This document shows positions 15,495 to 23,187 of a stretch of DNA of 64,000 nucleotides, piece by piece. The position numbers and the translations under genes were made by a program. Origin of the DNA: Variovorax guangxiensis (lineage in GTDB: Bacteria; Pseudomonadota; Gammaproteobacteria; Burkholderiales; Burkholderiaceae_C); NCBI RefSeq assembly GCF_003952165.1, contig NZ_RXFT01000001.1, positions 62,001 to 126,000 of the forward strand, in the 5' to 3' direction. The stretch's first letter is position 1. Each line of letters begins with the position of its first letter. Under the pieces are notes generated by a model. That model was not told the origin of the DNA. It searched no databases and saw nothing but the letters and a program-made list of their open reading frames with translations.

Positions 15495-15517
15495 GGCTGT
15501 CCGAATCTGTCTTCAGC

Positions 15518-16453
15518 TCAGCCTTTCACTTCGTCGAAGGTGAAAGCCGTCGCCAGCTTGATGAGCGCGAACTCCAGCACCAGGCCGACGATGCCGATCA
15601 CGAAGATCGCGATGATGATGTTGGCGACGTTGAGGTTGTTCCACTCGTCCCACACCCAGAAGCCGATGCCCACGCCGCCGGTGAGCATCTCGGCGGCCAC
15701 GATCACCAGCCAGGCGGTGCCCACGGCCAGACGCACGCCGGTCAGCATGTAGGGCAGCACGGCGGGAAAGAGGATCTTGGTGAGGATCTTCCATTCGCTG
15801 AGGTTCAGCACCTTGGCCACGTTCATGTAGTCGGCGGGCACGCGCTGCACGCCCACGGCGGTGTTGATGACCATCGGCCAGATCGAGCAGATGAAGATGG
15901 TCCAGATGGCCGCCGGGTTGGCGCCCTTGAACACCAGCAGGCCGATGGGCAGCCAGGCCAGCGGCGAGACCGGGCGCAGCAGGCTGATGAGCGGGTTGAA
16001 CATGCGCGAGAGGAACTCGAAGCGCCCGATGGCGAAGCCCGCCGGAATGCCCACCAGCGCCGCGAGGCCGAAGCCCAGCGCCACGCGCTGCAGCGACGAG
16101 AGCACGTTCCAGCCCACGCCCTGGTCGTTGGGGCCCTTGCTGTAGAACGGGTCGCTGAACACCGTCACCGCCTGCTGCCAGGTGGCCGCGGGCGTCGGGA
16201 AGCCGGTGGTGCTCTTCATGGCCACCACCTCCCAGATCAGCAGCAGCAGGCCGAAGCCCGCCAGCGGCGGCAGCACGCGCATCCAGAAGGCGCGCAGGTC
16301 GATGGGCGCGTGCGCCCTTGGCTCGGGTGCCGGAGCGGGAGCGGGAGCCGGCTGCGGGGCGACTGCCTTGGAGGCCGCCGGCTTGGCCGGGGCGGAGGGC
16401 GCCGCCTGCGCGGCGGCCACATCGAGCGGCGAGTGGAAGACTGCGCTGACCAT
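15518..16453 (-). CDS. nrtB: nitrate ABC transporter permease
   Basis: This is the inner-membrane permease of the nitrate importer, of the SsuC/TauC/NrtB type. From the ATG at 16451-16453 it has 311 residues. A long Ala/Pro-rich cytoplasmic N-terminus (about 1-60, with repeated PAPAPAP) precedes about six membrane spans. The permease EAA-like loop is visible near the C-terminal half (VPADYMNVAKVLNLSEWK), the contact site for NrtD. It starts 10 bp after the nrtA stop. The proline-rich N-terminal extension is longer than in most relatives; a later start would shorten it, but no better-placed ATG was seen before the first span. Confidence 0.92.
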   Translation of the reverse strand: MVSAVFHSPLDVAAAQAAPSAPAKPAASKAVAPQPAPAPAPAPEPRAHAPIDLRAFWMRVLPPLAGFGLLLLIWEVVAMKSTTGFPTPAATWQQAVTVFSDPFYSKGPNDQGVGWNVLSSLQRVALGFGLAALVGIPAGFAIGRFEFLSRMFNPLISLLRPVSPLAWLPIGLLVFKGANPAAIWTIFICSIWPMVINTAVGVQRVPADYMNVAKVLNLSEWKILTKILFPAVLPYMLTGVRLAVGTAWLVIVAAEMLTGGVGIGFWVWDEWNNLNVANIIIAIFVIGIVGLVLEFALIKLATAFTFDEVKG

Positions 16454-16463
16454 GGTGTTCTCC

Positions 16464-17708
16464 CTATGCATGGAGCTTGAAGGATTCGGCGTACTTCTTC
16501 GGGTCCTTGCCGTCCCAGACCGTGCCATCCATCAGCTTGCTGGTGCGCATCGGGTCCTTGGGTACGCTGACCTTCATGGCGCCGGCCACATCCTTGTACA
16601 GATCGATCTGGTTGATCTGTCTGGCGACAGCCAGGTAGTCAGGGTGCTCCTTCAGGATGCCCCAGCGCTTGTGCTGCGTGAGGAACCACATGCCGTCGGA
16701 CAGGTAGGGGAAGTTGACCGCGCCATCGTCGAAGAACTTCATGTGGTTGGGGTCGTCCCAGGTCTTGCCCATGCCGTTCTCGTAGCGGCCCAGGATGCGC
16801 TGGTTGATGGCATCGGCGCTGGTGTTGATGTAGCTCTTCTCGGCCACCGTGTCGGCCATCTTTGCCTTGTTCTGGAGGTTCGCGTCGATCCACTTGCTGG
16901 CTTCCAGCACGGCCATCATCACGGCGCGGCAGGTGTTGGGGTTGGCCTTGACGAACTCGGCGCGCGTGCCGAGGACCTTTTCGGGGTGGTCCTTCCAGAT
17001 GTCCTGCGTGGTGATGGCCGTGACGCCGATCTTGTCGATGATGGCGCGCTGGCCCCAGGGTTCGCCCACGCAGAAACCGTCCATGTTGCCCACGCGCATG
17101 TTGGCGACCATCTGGGGCGGGGGCACCACGATCACCTTGGCGTCGGCCACCGGGCTGATGCCGGCGGAGGCCAGCCAGTAGTTGAGCCACATGGTGTGGG
17201 TGCTGGTGGGAAAGGTGCCGGCAAAGGTGTATTCGCGCTTTTCCTTTGCCATGAGCCTGGCCAGCGACGGCGCGTCTACCGCACCCTTGTCCGCCAGCGC
17301 CTTCGACAGCGTGATTGCCTGGCCGTTCCGGTTCAGGCCCATCAGCACCGCCATGTCCTTCTTGGGGCCGCCAACGCCGACATGCACGCCGTAGACCAGG
17401 CCGTAGAGCACGTGTGCCATGTCGAGTTCGCCGTTGACCAGCTTGTCGCGCACGCCGGCCCAACTTGCTTCCTTGCTGGGAACGATCTTCACGCCGTACT
17501 TCTTGTCGAAGCCCAGCACCGAGGCCATCACGACGCTGGCGCAGTCGGTCAGCGGGATGAAGCCGATCTTCACCTCGGCCTTCTCGGGCTTGTCCGAGCC
17601 CTGGGCCCAGACGGCTGCGCGCAGGGCGGGGTCGATGCCGACGGCGCCGATGGCGGCGGCTTGCAGGACGCGGCGTCGGCTGAGGCGGGTTTTGAGCAGG
17701 TCGGTCAT
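16464..17708 (-). CDS. nrtA: nitrate-binding periplasmic protein of ABC transporter
   Basis: NrtA captures nitrate/nitrite for the NrtBD importer. The 414-residue protein has a twin-arginine-like signal (S-R-R-R-V-L-Q, residues 10-16, then a hydrophobic stretch to AVWAQ). The mature protein has the NrtA/CmpA fold motifs IGFIPLTDCASVVMA, TFPTSTHTMWLNYW and GFCVGEPWGQRAI. It has no lipobox, so it is likely a free periplasmic protein. The gene is first of nrtA-nrtB-nrtD. A 180-base leader carries a sigma-54 promoter, an AACGGC hairpin and a large terminator (separate entries). Location between the two ANTAR regulators supports the nitrate assignment. Confidence 0.94.
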   Translation of the reverse strand: MTDLLKTRLSRRRVLQAAAIGAVGIDPALRAAVWAQGSDKPEKAEVKIGFIPLTDCASVVMASVLGFDKKYGVKIVPSKEASWAGVRDKLVNGELDMAHVLYGLVYGVHVGVGGPKKDMAVLMGLNRNGQAITLSKALADKGAVDAPSLARLMAKEKREYTFAGTFPTSTHTMWLNYWLASAGISPVADAKVIVVPPPQMVANMRVGNMDGFCVGEPWGQRAIIDKIGVTAITTQDIWKDHPEKVLGTRAEFVKANPNTCRAVMMAVLEASKWIDANLQNKAKMADTVAEKSYINTSADAINQRILGRYENGMGKTWDDPNHMKFFDDGAVNFPYLSDGMWFLTQHKRWGILKEHPDYLAVARQINQIDLYKDVAGAMKVSVPKDPMRTSKLMDGTVWDGKDPKKYAESFKLHA

Positions 17709-17751
17709 GGGGCGGGGCTCCGGTTGAAGACAAACAACAGACAAGAAAGAC

Positions 17752-17822
17752 AAAAACGAAAAGGCGTCCGCACCACGCACGGGCTGCTCGAAAACGAGCC
17801 CTTGCGGGATGGGGACGCCTTT
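17752..17822 (-). terminator. Large leader terminator before nrtA
   Basis: On the nrtA strand a 9-bp outer stem (AAGGCGTCC with GGACGCCTT; plus strand 17761-17769 and 17814-17822) encloses an inner stem-loop GCTCG-TTTT-CGAGC. The outer stem is followed by TTCGTTTTTG. This intrinsic-terminator-like structure lies about 65-135 bases after the predicted start and 45 bases before the nrtA ATG, consistent with transcription attenuation. Confidence 0.7.
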
Positions 17823-17840
17823 GTCCGGGTTCGGTGGGAA

Positions 17841-17858
17841 GCACCCGCCGTTGGGTGC
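17841..17858 (-). promoter_or_regulatory. ANTAR-target-like RNA hairpin in the nrtA leader
   Basis: On the nrtA strand GCACCC and GGGTGC form a 6-bp perfect stem, extendable by a G-U pair, around the hexaloop AACGGC. The loop has A at position 1 and G at position 4, the ANTAR-recognition rule, and shares AACG with the narK leader loop. A weaker stem just upstream (GCCT/AGGC) has loop TCAGGC, which keeps G4 but not A1. The terminator follows 20 bases downstream. Confidence 0.6.
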
Positions 17859-17898
17859 CGCCTGCCTGAAGGCCTTTGGGGCCTGCGAAACTTTCGCT

Positions 17899-17914
17899 TG
17901 CAAGCGGTGTGCCA
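17899..17914 (-). promoter_or_regulatory. sigma-54 promoter of nrtABD
   Basis: The nrtA-strand sequence TGGCACACCGCTTGCA matches the consensus TGGCACGNNNNTTGCW except for A in place of the seventh-position G. The -24 GG is the complement of 17912-17913 and the -12 GC the complement of 17900-17901. Predicted start is near 17888-17889, giving a leader of about 180 bases. The rest of the 359-bp gap 17709-18067 holds no gene. A TTGTGCAGTGCACCAA near-palindrome at 18024-18039 is a possible activator site. Confidence 0.8.
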
Positions 17915-18067
17915 GCCTTCGGCGGCAGAGGCCGCTATCAGGAAAGTAGCTGGAAGGAGCCGGGTGCTGCGGGGAGGCGGGCTTGTCGGGCCGATCGGGC
18001 GGCGAGCGCGGATGGCACGGTTGTTGTGCAGTGCACCAAGTTGAACGGCTGGGCCGCCGTGCCTGCC

Positions 18068-19333
18068 TCAGCGCGGTGGTGCGCGGTCGAGCATGGGCAG
18101 GTAGTCGGCCATCGCGAGCATCGACTCGGCCACGTCTACCAGCCTGCGCTTCTGGTTCATGGCGGTCTGGCGCAGCATCTTGTGCGCCTCTTCCTCGCTG
18201 AGGCGGCGGTGCGCCATCAAGAGGCCCTTGGCGCGCTCGACGATCTTTCGCTCGTTGAGCGAGGCGCGCACGGTCTCGAGCTCGTCGCTCATGGCCTGCA
18301 GGCGCTGCGACTGCTCGCGGACCATGTCGAGCACCGAGCGCTCCAGGTGTCGGCCGAACTGGGCAGGTGCGGCCGCCTGCGCGTCGGCGTCGTCGAAGAA
18401 GAGGGCGCCGGCCTGCGGCGTGAGCGTGTCCAGCAGCTGGCGGTATTCGCGCAGTTCGCTGCGGGCCTGCGCGGTCTTGTGCTCGCACAGCGTGCGCAGG
18501 TCGCAGGCGAGGCGGTCTTCGACGGTCTTCATGGCGTCGATGCGGCGGGTGCAGCAGTCGAACCAGGCCTGGCTCAGCGCCACGTCGGCCGGCGCCGCGA
18601 TGCCGCCGCGCCGGCGGATGCGTTCGAGCTCGGCCACCTCGGCGTCGGGCTGGCTGTCGCGCCAGAGCGCGAGCACCGCCTCGCCCGAGAAGTCGGTGAA
18701 AACCTGGAAGCAGCGTTCCTGCGATTCGATCAGGTGCAGCCACTGCAGGCGCTGCGCCTCGTCGCTGCGGCCCAGCGCGAGCGCTGCGGCGCCGAAGGCG
18801 CGCTCCTGGCCGGCGAACTCCTTGCCCTGCATGAAGTTGAACATCGCCACCAGCAGGCGCGAGATCTCGGGGTCGGTGGCGCCGTCGGCGGCCTCGAACA
18901 CCACCGAGAGCAGGCCGGCGACCAGCTTGGCGAAGGCGGCGGTGGACTGGGCGGGCTTCAGCTCCAGCGCGTCGATGCGGCGGCGCAGGGCGGGCAGGGC
19001 GTCCAGGCCCGGCAGCACCCAAGCGATGCGGCTGAAGAGGCGCGCGTTGTTGCCGGCGTCGGCACCACGGTGGTAGTTGTCGGCTTCGAGCTGGTCGAAG
19101 CCGGCTCGCACTTCCTGCTCCAGCACGAGGCACTCGGCGATCTGCGGGCCGCGCTGCTCGGCGAAGCGGCTGCCGCGCGAGGTGAGGAACATGTTCGACA
19201 TGCCGCGCTCGCGCTGCAGCGCATGGACCAGCCGCCCGATCACGCCCACCAACTCGCTGGTGCGGGCGAGCCGGTCCAGCTCGTCGATTTCGCAGCGGCG
19301 GGCGGCGATGAGGAAGCTCAGTCCGGATTTCAT
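18068..19333 (-). CDS. nasR: NasR-type nitrate/nitrite-sensing antiterminator (NIT-ANTAR)
   Basis: NasR proteins bind nitrate or nitrite through an N-terminal NIT domain and then prevent termination in the leader of nitrate assimilation operons. The 421-residue protein has a helical NIT domain (about 25-300; note [20 protein letters not shown]) and a C-terminal ANTAR domain (350-405; [30 protein letters not shown]). It is soluble, with no membrane span. It lies directly upstream of the nrtABD leader, the likely target, and has its own sigma-54-type promoter (19360-19375). The symbol follows the Klebsiella protein; domain order agrees. Confidence 0.88.
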   Translation of the reverse strand: MKSGLSFLIAARRCEIDELDRLARTSELVGVIGRLVHALQRERGMSNMFLTSRGSRFAEQRGPQIAECLVLEQEVRAGFDQLEADNYHRGADAGNNARLFSRIAWVLPGLDALPALRRRIDALELKPAQSTAAFAKLVAGLLSVVFEAADGATDPEISRLLVAMFNFMQGKEFAGQERAFGAAALALGRSDEAQRLQWLHLIESQERCFQVFTDFSGEAVLALWRDSQPDAEVAELERIRRRGGIAAPADVALSQAWFDCCTRRIDAMKTVEDRLACDLRTLCEHKTAQARSELREYRQLLDTLTPQAGALFFDDADAQAAAPAQFGRHLERSVLDMVREQSQRLQAMSDELETVRASLNERKIVERAKGLLMAHRRLSEEEAHKMLRQTAMNQKRRLVDVAESMLAMADYLPMLDRAPPR

Positions 19334-19359
19334 GGTGGGGCGGTTCTCGAGAGCGTCAC

Positions 19360-19375
19360 TGCAACATCCGTGCCG
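19360..19375 (-). promoter_or_regulatory. sigma-54 promoter of nasR
   Basis: The nasR-strand sequence CGGCACGGATGTTGCA matches TGGCACGNNNNTTGCW at all defined positions but the first. The -24 GG is the complement of 19373-19374 and the -12 GC the complement of 19361-19362. The predicted start near 19349 gives a 5' leader of about 16 bases, too short for attenuation. It lies in the 92-bp divergent gap with tsaD. Confidence 0.7.
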
Positions 19376-19425
19376 TTTGCCCCTTCGCGGGCGCCGGCCA
19401 GGGGGCGCCGCCTACACTCGGCGGC

Positions 19426-20487
19426 ATGCTCTTGTTGGGAATCGAATCATCCTGCGATGAAACCGGCGTGGCGCTGGTCGAGTCGCAAGGCGACGCGCTG
19501 CCGGTGCTGCGTTCGCACGCGCTGCACAGCCAGATCGCCATGCACCAGGCCTACGGCGGCGTGGTGCCCGAGCTGGCCAGCCGCGACCACATCCGCCGCG
19601 TGCTGCCGCTGACCGAGACGGTCATGGCCGAAGCCGGCCGCTCGCTCGACGAGATCGACGTGGTGGCCTACACGCGCGGACCGGGGCTGGCGGGCGCACT
19701 GCTGGTGGGCGCGGGCGTGGCCTGCGCGCTGGGCGTGGCGCTGGGCAAGCCGGTGCTGGGGGTGCATCACCTCGAAGGGCATCTGCTGTCGCCGTTCCTG
19801 AGCGCCGATCCGCCGGAATTTCCGTTCGTCGCGCTGCTGGTGTCGGGCGGCCACACGCAGCTGATGCGGGTGGATGGCGTGGGGCGCTACGAGCTGCTCG
19901 GCGAGACCATCGACGATGCGGCCGGCGAGGCCTTCGACAAGAGCGCCAAGCTGATGGGCCTGCCGTACCCGGGCGGGCCTTGGCTCGCGAAGCTGGCGGA
20001 AGGCGGCGATGCCGCAGCCTTCAAGCTGCCGCGGCCGCTGCTGCACAGCGGCGATCTCGACTTTTCCTTCGCCGGCCTGAAGACGGCCGTGCTCACGCAG
20101 GCCAGGAAGCTGGGCGACGAACTGGAAGCGCGCAAGGCGGACCTGGCGGCGTCCACGCAGGCGGCCATCGTCGAGGTGCTGCTGAAGAAATCCCTCACGG
20201 CGCTCGACCAGACCGGCCTGAAGCGGCTGGTGGTGGCGGGCGGCGTGGGGGCCAACAGGAGCCTGCGCGAGCAACTGAACGCCGCGTGCGCCAGGCGCAA
20301 GGTGCGCGTGCACTACCCCGAGCTGCACCTGTGCACCGACAACGGCGCCATGATCGCCATGGCCGCCGCGATGCGGCTGCAATCAGGCCTGTCGCAGGCG
20401 AGCGAGCGCTATGCGTTCGACGTCAGGCCGCGATGGCCCATGGCGTCGCTTTCGGTGCCTGAGACGGCGCTACCTGAGACTGCGTAA
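19426..20487 (+). CDS. tsaD: tRNA N6-adenosine threonylcarbamoyltransferase
   Basis: TsaD transfers the threonylcarbamoyl group to A37 of tRNAs that read ANN codons, together with TsaB and TsaE. The 353-residue cytoplasmic protein shows [10 protein letters not shown] (5-14), the metal-binding HHLEGH (H115, H119), SGGHTQL and the C-terminal TDNGAMIA. Length is normal. It is divergent from nasR. Its last 65 bases (20423-20487) overlap the end of the convergent hydrolase gene, so the C-terminal tail may be extended relative to relatives. Confidence 0.96.
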   Translation: MLLLGIESSCDETGVALVESQGDALPVLRSHALHSQIAMHQAYGGVVPELASRDHIRRVLPLTETVMAEAGRSLDEIDVVAYTRGPGLAGALLVGAGVACALGVALGKPVLGVHHLEGHLLSPFLSADPPEFPFVALLVSGGHTQLMRVDGVGRYELLGETIDDAAGEAFDKSAKLMGLPYPGGPWLAKLAEGGDAAAFKLPRPLLHSGDLDFSFAGLKTAVLTQARKLGDELEARKADLAASTQAAIVEVLLKKSLTALDQTGLKRLVVAGGVGANRSLREQLNAACARRKVRVHYPELHLCTDNGAMIAMAAAMRLQSGLSQASERYAFDVRPRWPMASLSVPETALPETA

Positions 20488-21181
20488 TCGTTTGCTTAGA
20501 CGGCCGGCCGACGGCCGGCAGCGGCAATACGTCCAGCACATTGCGCCAGAGCTGGCGCCATTGCGGCCAGTCGTGGCCGCCCTCGATCGTGAAGACCTGC
20601 TCCGGCGGCAGGGCGTCTGCCAGCAGCTTGTGGTTGCTCGCGAAGCGGTCTTCCAGCCCGAAGCCCAGGTAGAGCCGCGGCAGGTTCTTCGACGGCTTTG
20701 CCGACAGGTACTGCTGGAAGAAGGGCCAGAGCTTGCGGTCGGGTTCCTCGTCGGGCAGCGGACCGGTAGGCGCCTGCCAGGCACGCAGGCCGCCGGCCTT
20801 CTTGATCTCCGCGCCGAGCACGCGCCGGCCCAGGTAGGGCGCGAGCGCCACGATGCCGTCCACCGAGCCCGGCCGCGCCAGTTCGTGGATCAGCGCACCG
20901 AAGCCGCCGATGGAGATGCCCACGAGCCAGATCGACTTGTAGCCCTTGGCGCGCTGCGGCTCGATGACCTCGGTGTGCAGGCGGTCGCTCAGGGTCTGCT
21001 CGTAGTAGTAGGAGACGTCCGCGTCCACCAGCAGCGCATCGGCCGCCAAGTGGCGTTCGCGCACGGCGGCGATGAAGCCCTCGCGCTCGAACTCGTCGGG
21101 CTTGAGGTACGCGCCCGGCAGGAACACCAGGAGCGTGTCGGATTGTTCGTCGGGATTTGCGGGCTGCAGATGAGTTTTCAT
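20423..21181 (-). CDS. alpha/beta hydrolase family protein
   Basis: This is a predicted cytoplasmic hydrolase/esterase of 252 residues; the substrate is unknown. The nucleophile elbow is GISIGG (S90), and the acid and base are probably D178 (GLEDRF) and H203 (EGGHDW). The N-terminus reads [15 protein letters not shown], an oxyanion-hole-like strand turn. There is no signal peptide. The start at 21179-21181 begins MKTHLQP; a further in-frame ATG six codons upstream is less likely. The 3' end overlaps tsaD by 65 bp tail to tail; the C-terminal 25 residues (after [10 protein letters not shown]) look non-conserved. Confidence 0.8.
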   Translation of the reverse strand: MKTHLQPANPDEQSDTLLVFLPGAYLKPDEFEREGFIAAVRERHLAADALLVDADVSYYYEQTLSDRLHTEVIEPQRAKGYKSIWLVGISIGGFGALIHELARPGSVDGIVALAPYLGRRVLGAEIKKAGGLRAWQAPTGPLPDEEPDRKLWPFFQQYLSAKPSKNLPRLYLGFGLEDRFASNHKLLADALPPEQVFTIEGGHDWPQWRQLWRNVLDVLPLPAVGRPSKQTITQSQVAPSQAPKATPWAIAA

Positions 21182-21258
21182 GGTGCCTTGAGGGGGCACC
21201 CGAACCGCACCGTCGGGAAATCAGTGCGTTTACAAGACGCCCACGAAGAAGAAAGTTC

Positions 21259-21285
21259 TAAAAAAACGTCACATCATGTGACGTT
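21259..21285 (-). terminator. Intrinsic terminator downstream of hsp20
   Basis: A perfect inverted repeat (AACGTCACAT and ATGTGACGTT, one base between; 21265-21285) is followed on the minus strand by a run of T (complement of the A-run 21260-21266). It lies 87 bases past the hsp20 stop. A second 7-bp stem-loop (CTCGTTT/AAACGAG, 21312-21333) lies between the two. Confidence 0.7.
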
Positions 21286-21371
21286 AATCCAGCGCTATTG
21301 TGAATAAGGTGCTCGTTTAATGTCAAAAACGAGGTCTTACTAACATTTTCCTCTTGTGGGCTTAGGCCTGT

Positions 21372-21743
21372 TTAGTTGATTTGCAACTGCGTGGCCTGGC
21401 TCACCGGCACCAGCTTGCCGAGCTTCAGCGTAAGCACGCCGTTCTCGAGCTTCGCCTCGCTGGCGGCCACGTCGATGTCCTGCGGCAGCTCGTAGGCGGC
21501 CTTGAACTGGCGCTTGGCTTCGGCCTTGCTCTCGATGCGCAGCACGGCGCCTTCGATGCTGATGGCGAGGTCTTCACGCGCGAAGCCCGGCACGTCGAGA
21601 GAGAGGGTCCAGCTCTTGTCGTCCTGCTCCACGAGGGGCGAACGGCGGGTGCCTGCGAAGGCCTCTGCGGCGAAGCGCTCGAATGCGCGGTCGTAGGCGC
21701 GGGGAGCGAAGCGGGCGGTGCGAAGGGTGGGGGCGAAAAACAT
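21372..21743 (-). CDS. small heat shock protein, Hsp20/alpha-crystallin family
   Basis: This is a chaperone that holds unfolding proteins. The 123-residue protein has an alpha-crystallin domain over about 35-115 (WTLSLDVPGFAREDLAISIE, then ENGVLTLKLGKL with the G-V-L-x-L motif), and a short C-terminal extension, VSQATQLQIN, without a classical I-x-I anchor. The ATG at 21741-21743 is preceded by AGGAG. An inverted repeat (GGGACA/TGTCCC, 21772-21792) lies upstream and could be part of its control region; no complete sigma-32 promoter could be assigned. It is divergent from the binding-protein gene at 21868. Confidence 0.9.
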   Translation of the reverse strand: MFFAPTLRTARFAPRAYDRAFERFAAEAFAGTRRSPLVEQDDKSWTLSLDVPGFAREDLAISIEGAVLRIESKAEAKRQFKAAYELPQDIDVAASEAKLENGVLTLKLGKLVPVSQATQLQIN

Positions 21744-21867
21744 GGTGAAGAACTCCTGAATGAACACAATGGGGACAAGAAATGTGTGTCCCTTACACTG
21801 CGCGGCCGTTCCATCGTGAGTGCCGCTTGAGACCTCATCTAGGCGCAGCGGCACGCGTTTCAAGACA

Positions 21868-23157
21868 ATGAATCCCCCCTTTAATTTGCGTCGCGAGACC
21901 TTGAAATTCGCGGCGCTGGCGCTATGCGCGAGGCCCTTCGCTGCGCTTGCTCAGACGCCTGCGGCACCCATTCGCCTGGCCCTCATCGAAAGCATGAGCG
22001 GGCCTTTCGCCAACACCGGGGAGGCCGTGTTCCGCAACCTGCTGTGGGCGGTGGAGCGCGTGAATGCGCGTGGCGGTGTGAAGCTGCCGGGCGTTCCCGG
22101 CGGCGCGCGGCCGCTGCAACTCGACCGCTACGACAGCAAGGGGCAGAACGAGGAAGCGCTCTCCGCGCTGCGCGCCGCGCTGGACGACGGCGCGCGCGTC
22201 GTGCTGCAGGGCAACTCTTCGGCCACTGCTGCGGCGCTGATCGATGCCATCGACAAGCACAACGAGCGCGACCCTTCGCGGCGCGCGATCTTCCTCAACT
22301 ATGCGGCGGTGGACCCCGCACTCACCAACGAGCGCTGCAGCTTCTGGCACTTCCGCTTCGACGCGCATGCCGACATGCGCATGGCCGCGCTGATGGACGT
22401 GATGAAGGACGACGCGGCGCTCAAGCGCGTCTACCTGATCGGGCAGGATTACAGCTTCGGCCAGGCCGTGCTGCGCGAGGCGCGCCGGCAGCTGGGCGCG
22501 CAGCGGCCCGACGTGGAGATCGTCGGCGACGAGCTGCACCCCATGGGCAAGGTGAAGGACTTCGCGCCCTACGCCACGAAGATCATCGCCAGCGGTGCGC
22601 AGGCCGTGATCACCGGCAACTGGGGCAACGACCTCACGCTGCTGGTGAAGGCCGCTCGCGAGGCGGGCTTCGGCGGCAGCTTCTACACCTTCTATGGCAA
22701 TGCGCTGGGCGCGCCGGCGGCCATCGCAGACGCGGGCATCGGCCGCGTGGTGGCCGTGGCCGACTGGCTGCCCAATGTGCAGACGGCGCAGTCGGAAGCC
22801 TTCTACCGCGCCTTCCGCGCGCGCTTTCCGAAGCCCTCCGACGACTACGTGCATATGCGGCTGCAGCTCATGGTCGAGGCGCTCGCGCAGGCCGTCGAGC
22901 GCGCGGGCAGCGCCGATGCGTTGCCCGTGGCGCGCGCCCTGGAGCAGGCCGACGTGAGCATGTACGGCCAGCGCGGGCGCATGCGCGCGTCGGACCACCA
23001 GTTCCAGCAGCAGCTCGTGGTGGGCGTGATGGACAGGCAGGGCCGGCCGGGCGTGCAGTTCGACGTGGAAGGCTCGGGCTACGGCTTCCGCGTGGTCAAG
23101 ACCATCGCCCCGGAGCGCGCCGAACTGCCGACCTCGTGCAAGATGAAGAGACCTTGA
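21868..23157 (+). CDS. ABC transporter substrate-binding protein, branched-chain amino acid (LivJ) type
   Basis: This encodes a periplasmic binding protein of the Leu/Ile/Val type I fold, 429 residues. The N-terminus NLRRETLKFAALAL is Tat-like and should be cleaved after ALAQ near residue 29. Mature features are RLALIESMSGPFANTGE, VVLQGNSSATAAALIDA and VYLIGQDYSFGQAV. No permease or ATPase gene is adjacent, so it is an orphan component here. The aminotransferase gene follows 30 bp downstream in the same direction, suggesting an amino-acid-related operon. The ligand is unknown. Confidence 0.87.
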   Translation: MNPPFNLRRETLKFAALALCARPFAALAQTPAAPIRLALIESMSGPFANTGEAVFRNLLWAVERVNARGGVKLPGVPGGARPLQLDRYDSKGQNEEALSALRAALDDGARVVLQGNSSATAAALIDAIDKHNERDPSRRAIFLNYAAVDPALTNERCSFWHFRFDAHADMRMAALMDVMKDDAALKRVYLIGQDYSFGQAVLREARRQLGAQRPDVEIVGDELHPMGKVKDFAPYATKIIASGAQAVITGNWGNDLTLLVKAAREAGFGGSFYTFYGNALGAPAAIADAGIGRVVAVADWLPNVQTAQSEAFYRAFRARFPKPSDDYVHMRLQLMVEALAQAVERAGSADALPVARALEQADVSMYGQRGRMRASDHQFQQQLVVGVMDRQGRPGVQFDVEGSGYGFRVVKTIAPERAELPTSCKMKRP

Positions 23158-23187
23158 AGCTGATGACGAACAACAGGAACTGCCTAC

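Noticed and set aside
18014..18028. Plus-strand TGGCACG-N4-TTG sequence as another sigma-54 promoter
   Set aside because: The essential -12 GC is GT and no plus-strand gene follows before tsaD; it lies just before the nasR 3' end in antisense.
21265..21285. Perfect 10-bp-arm palindrome as a regulator operator
   Set aside because: On the minus strand it is followed by a run of T and lies downstream of hsp20, so an intrinsic terminator explains it better.
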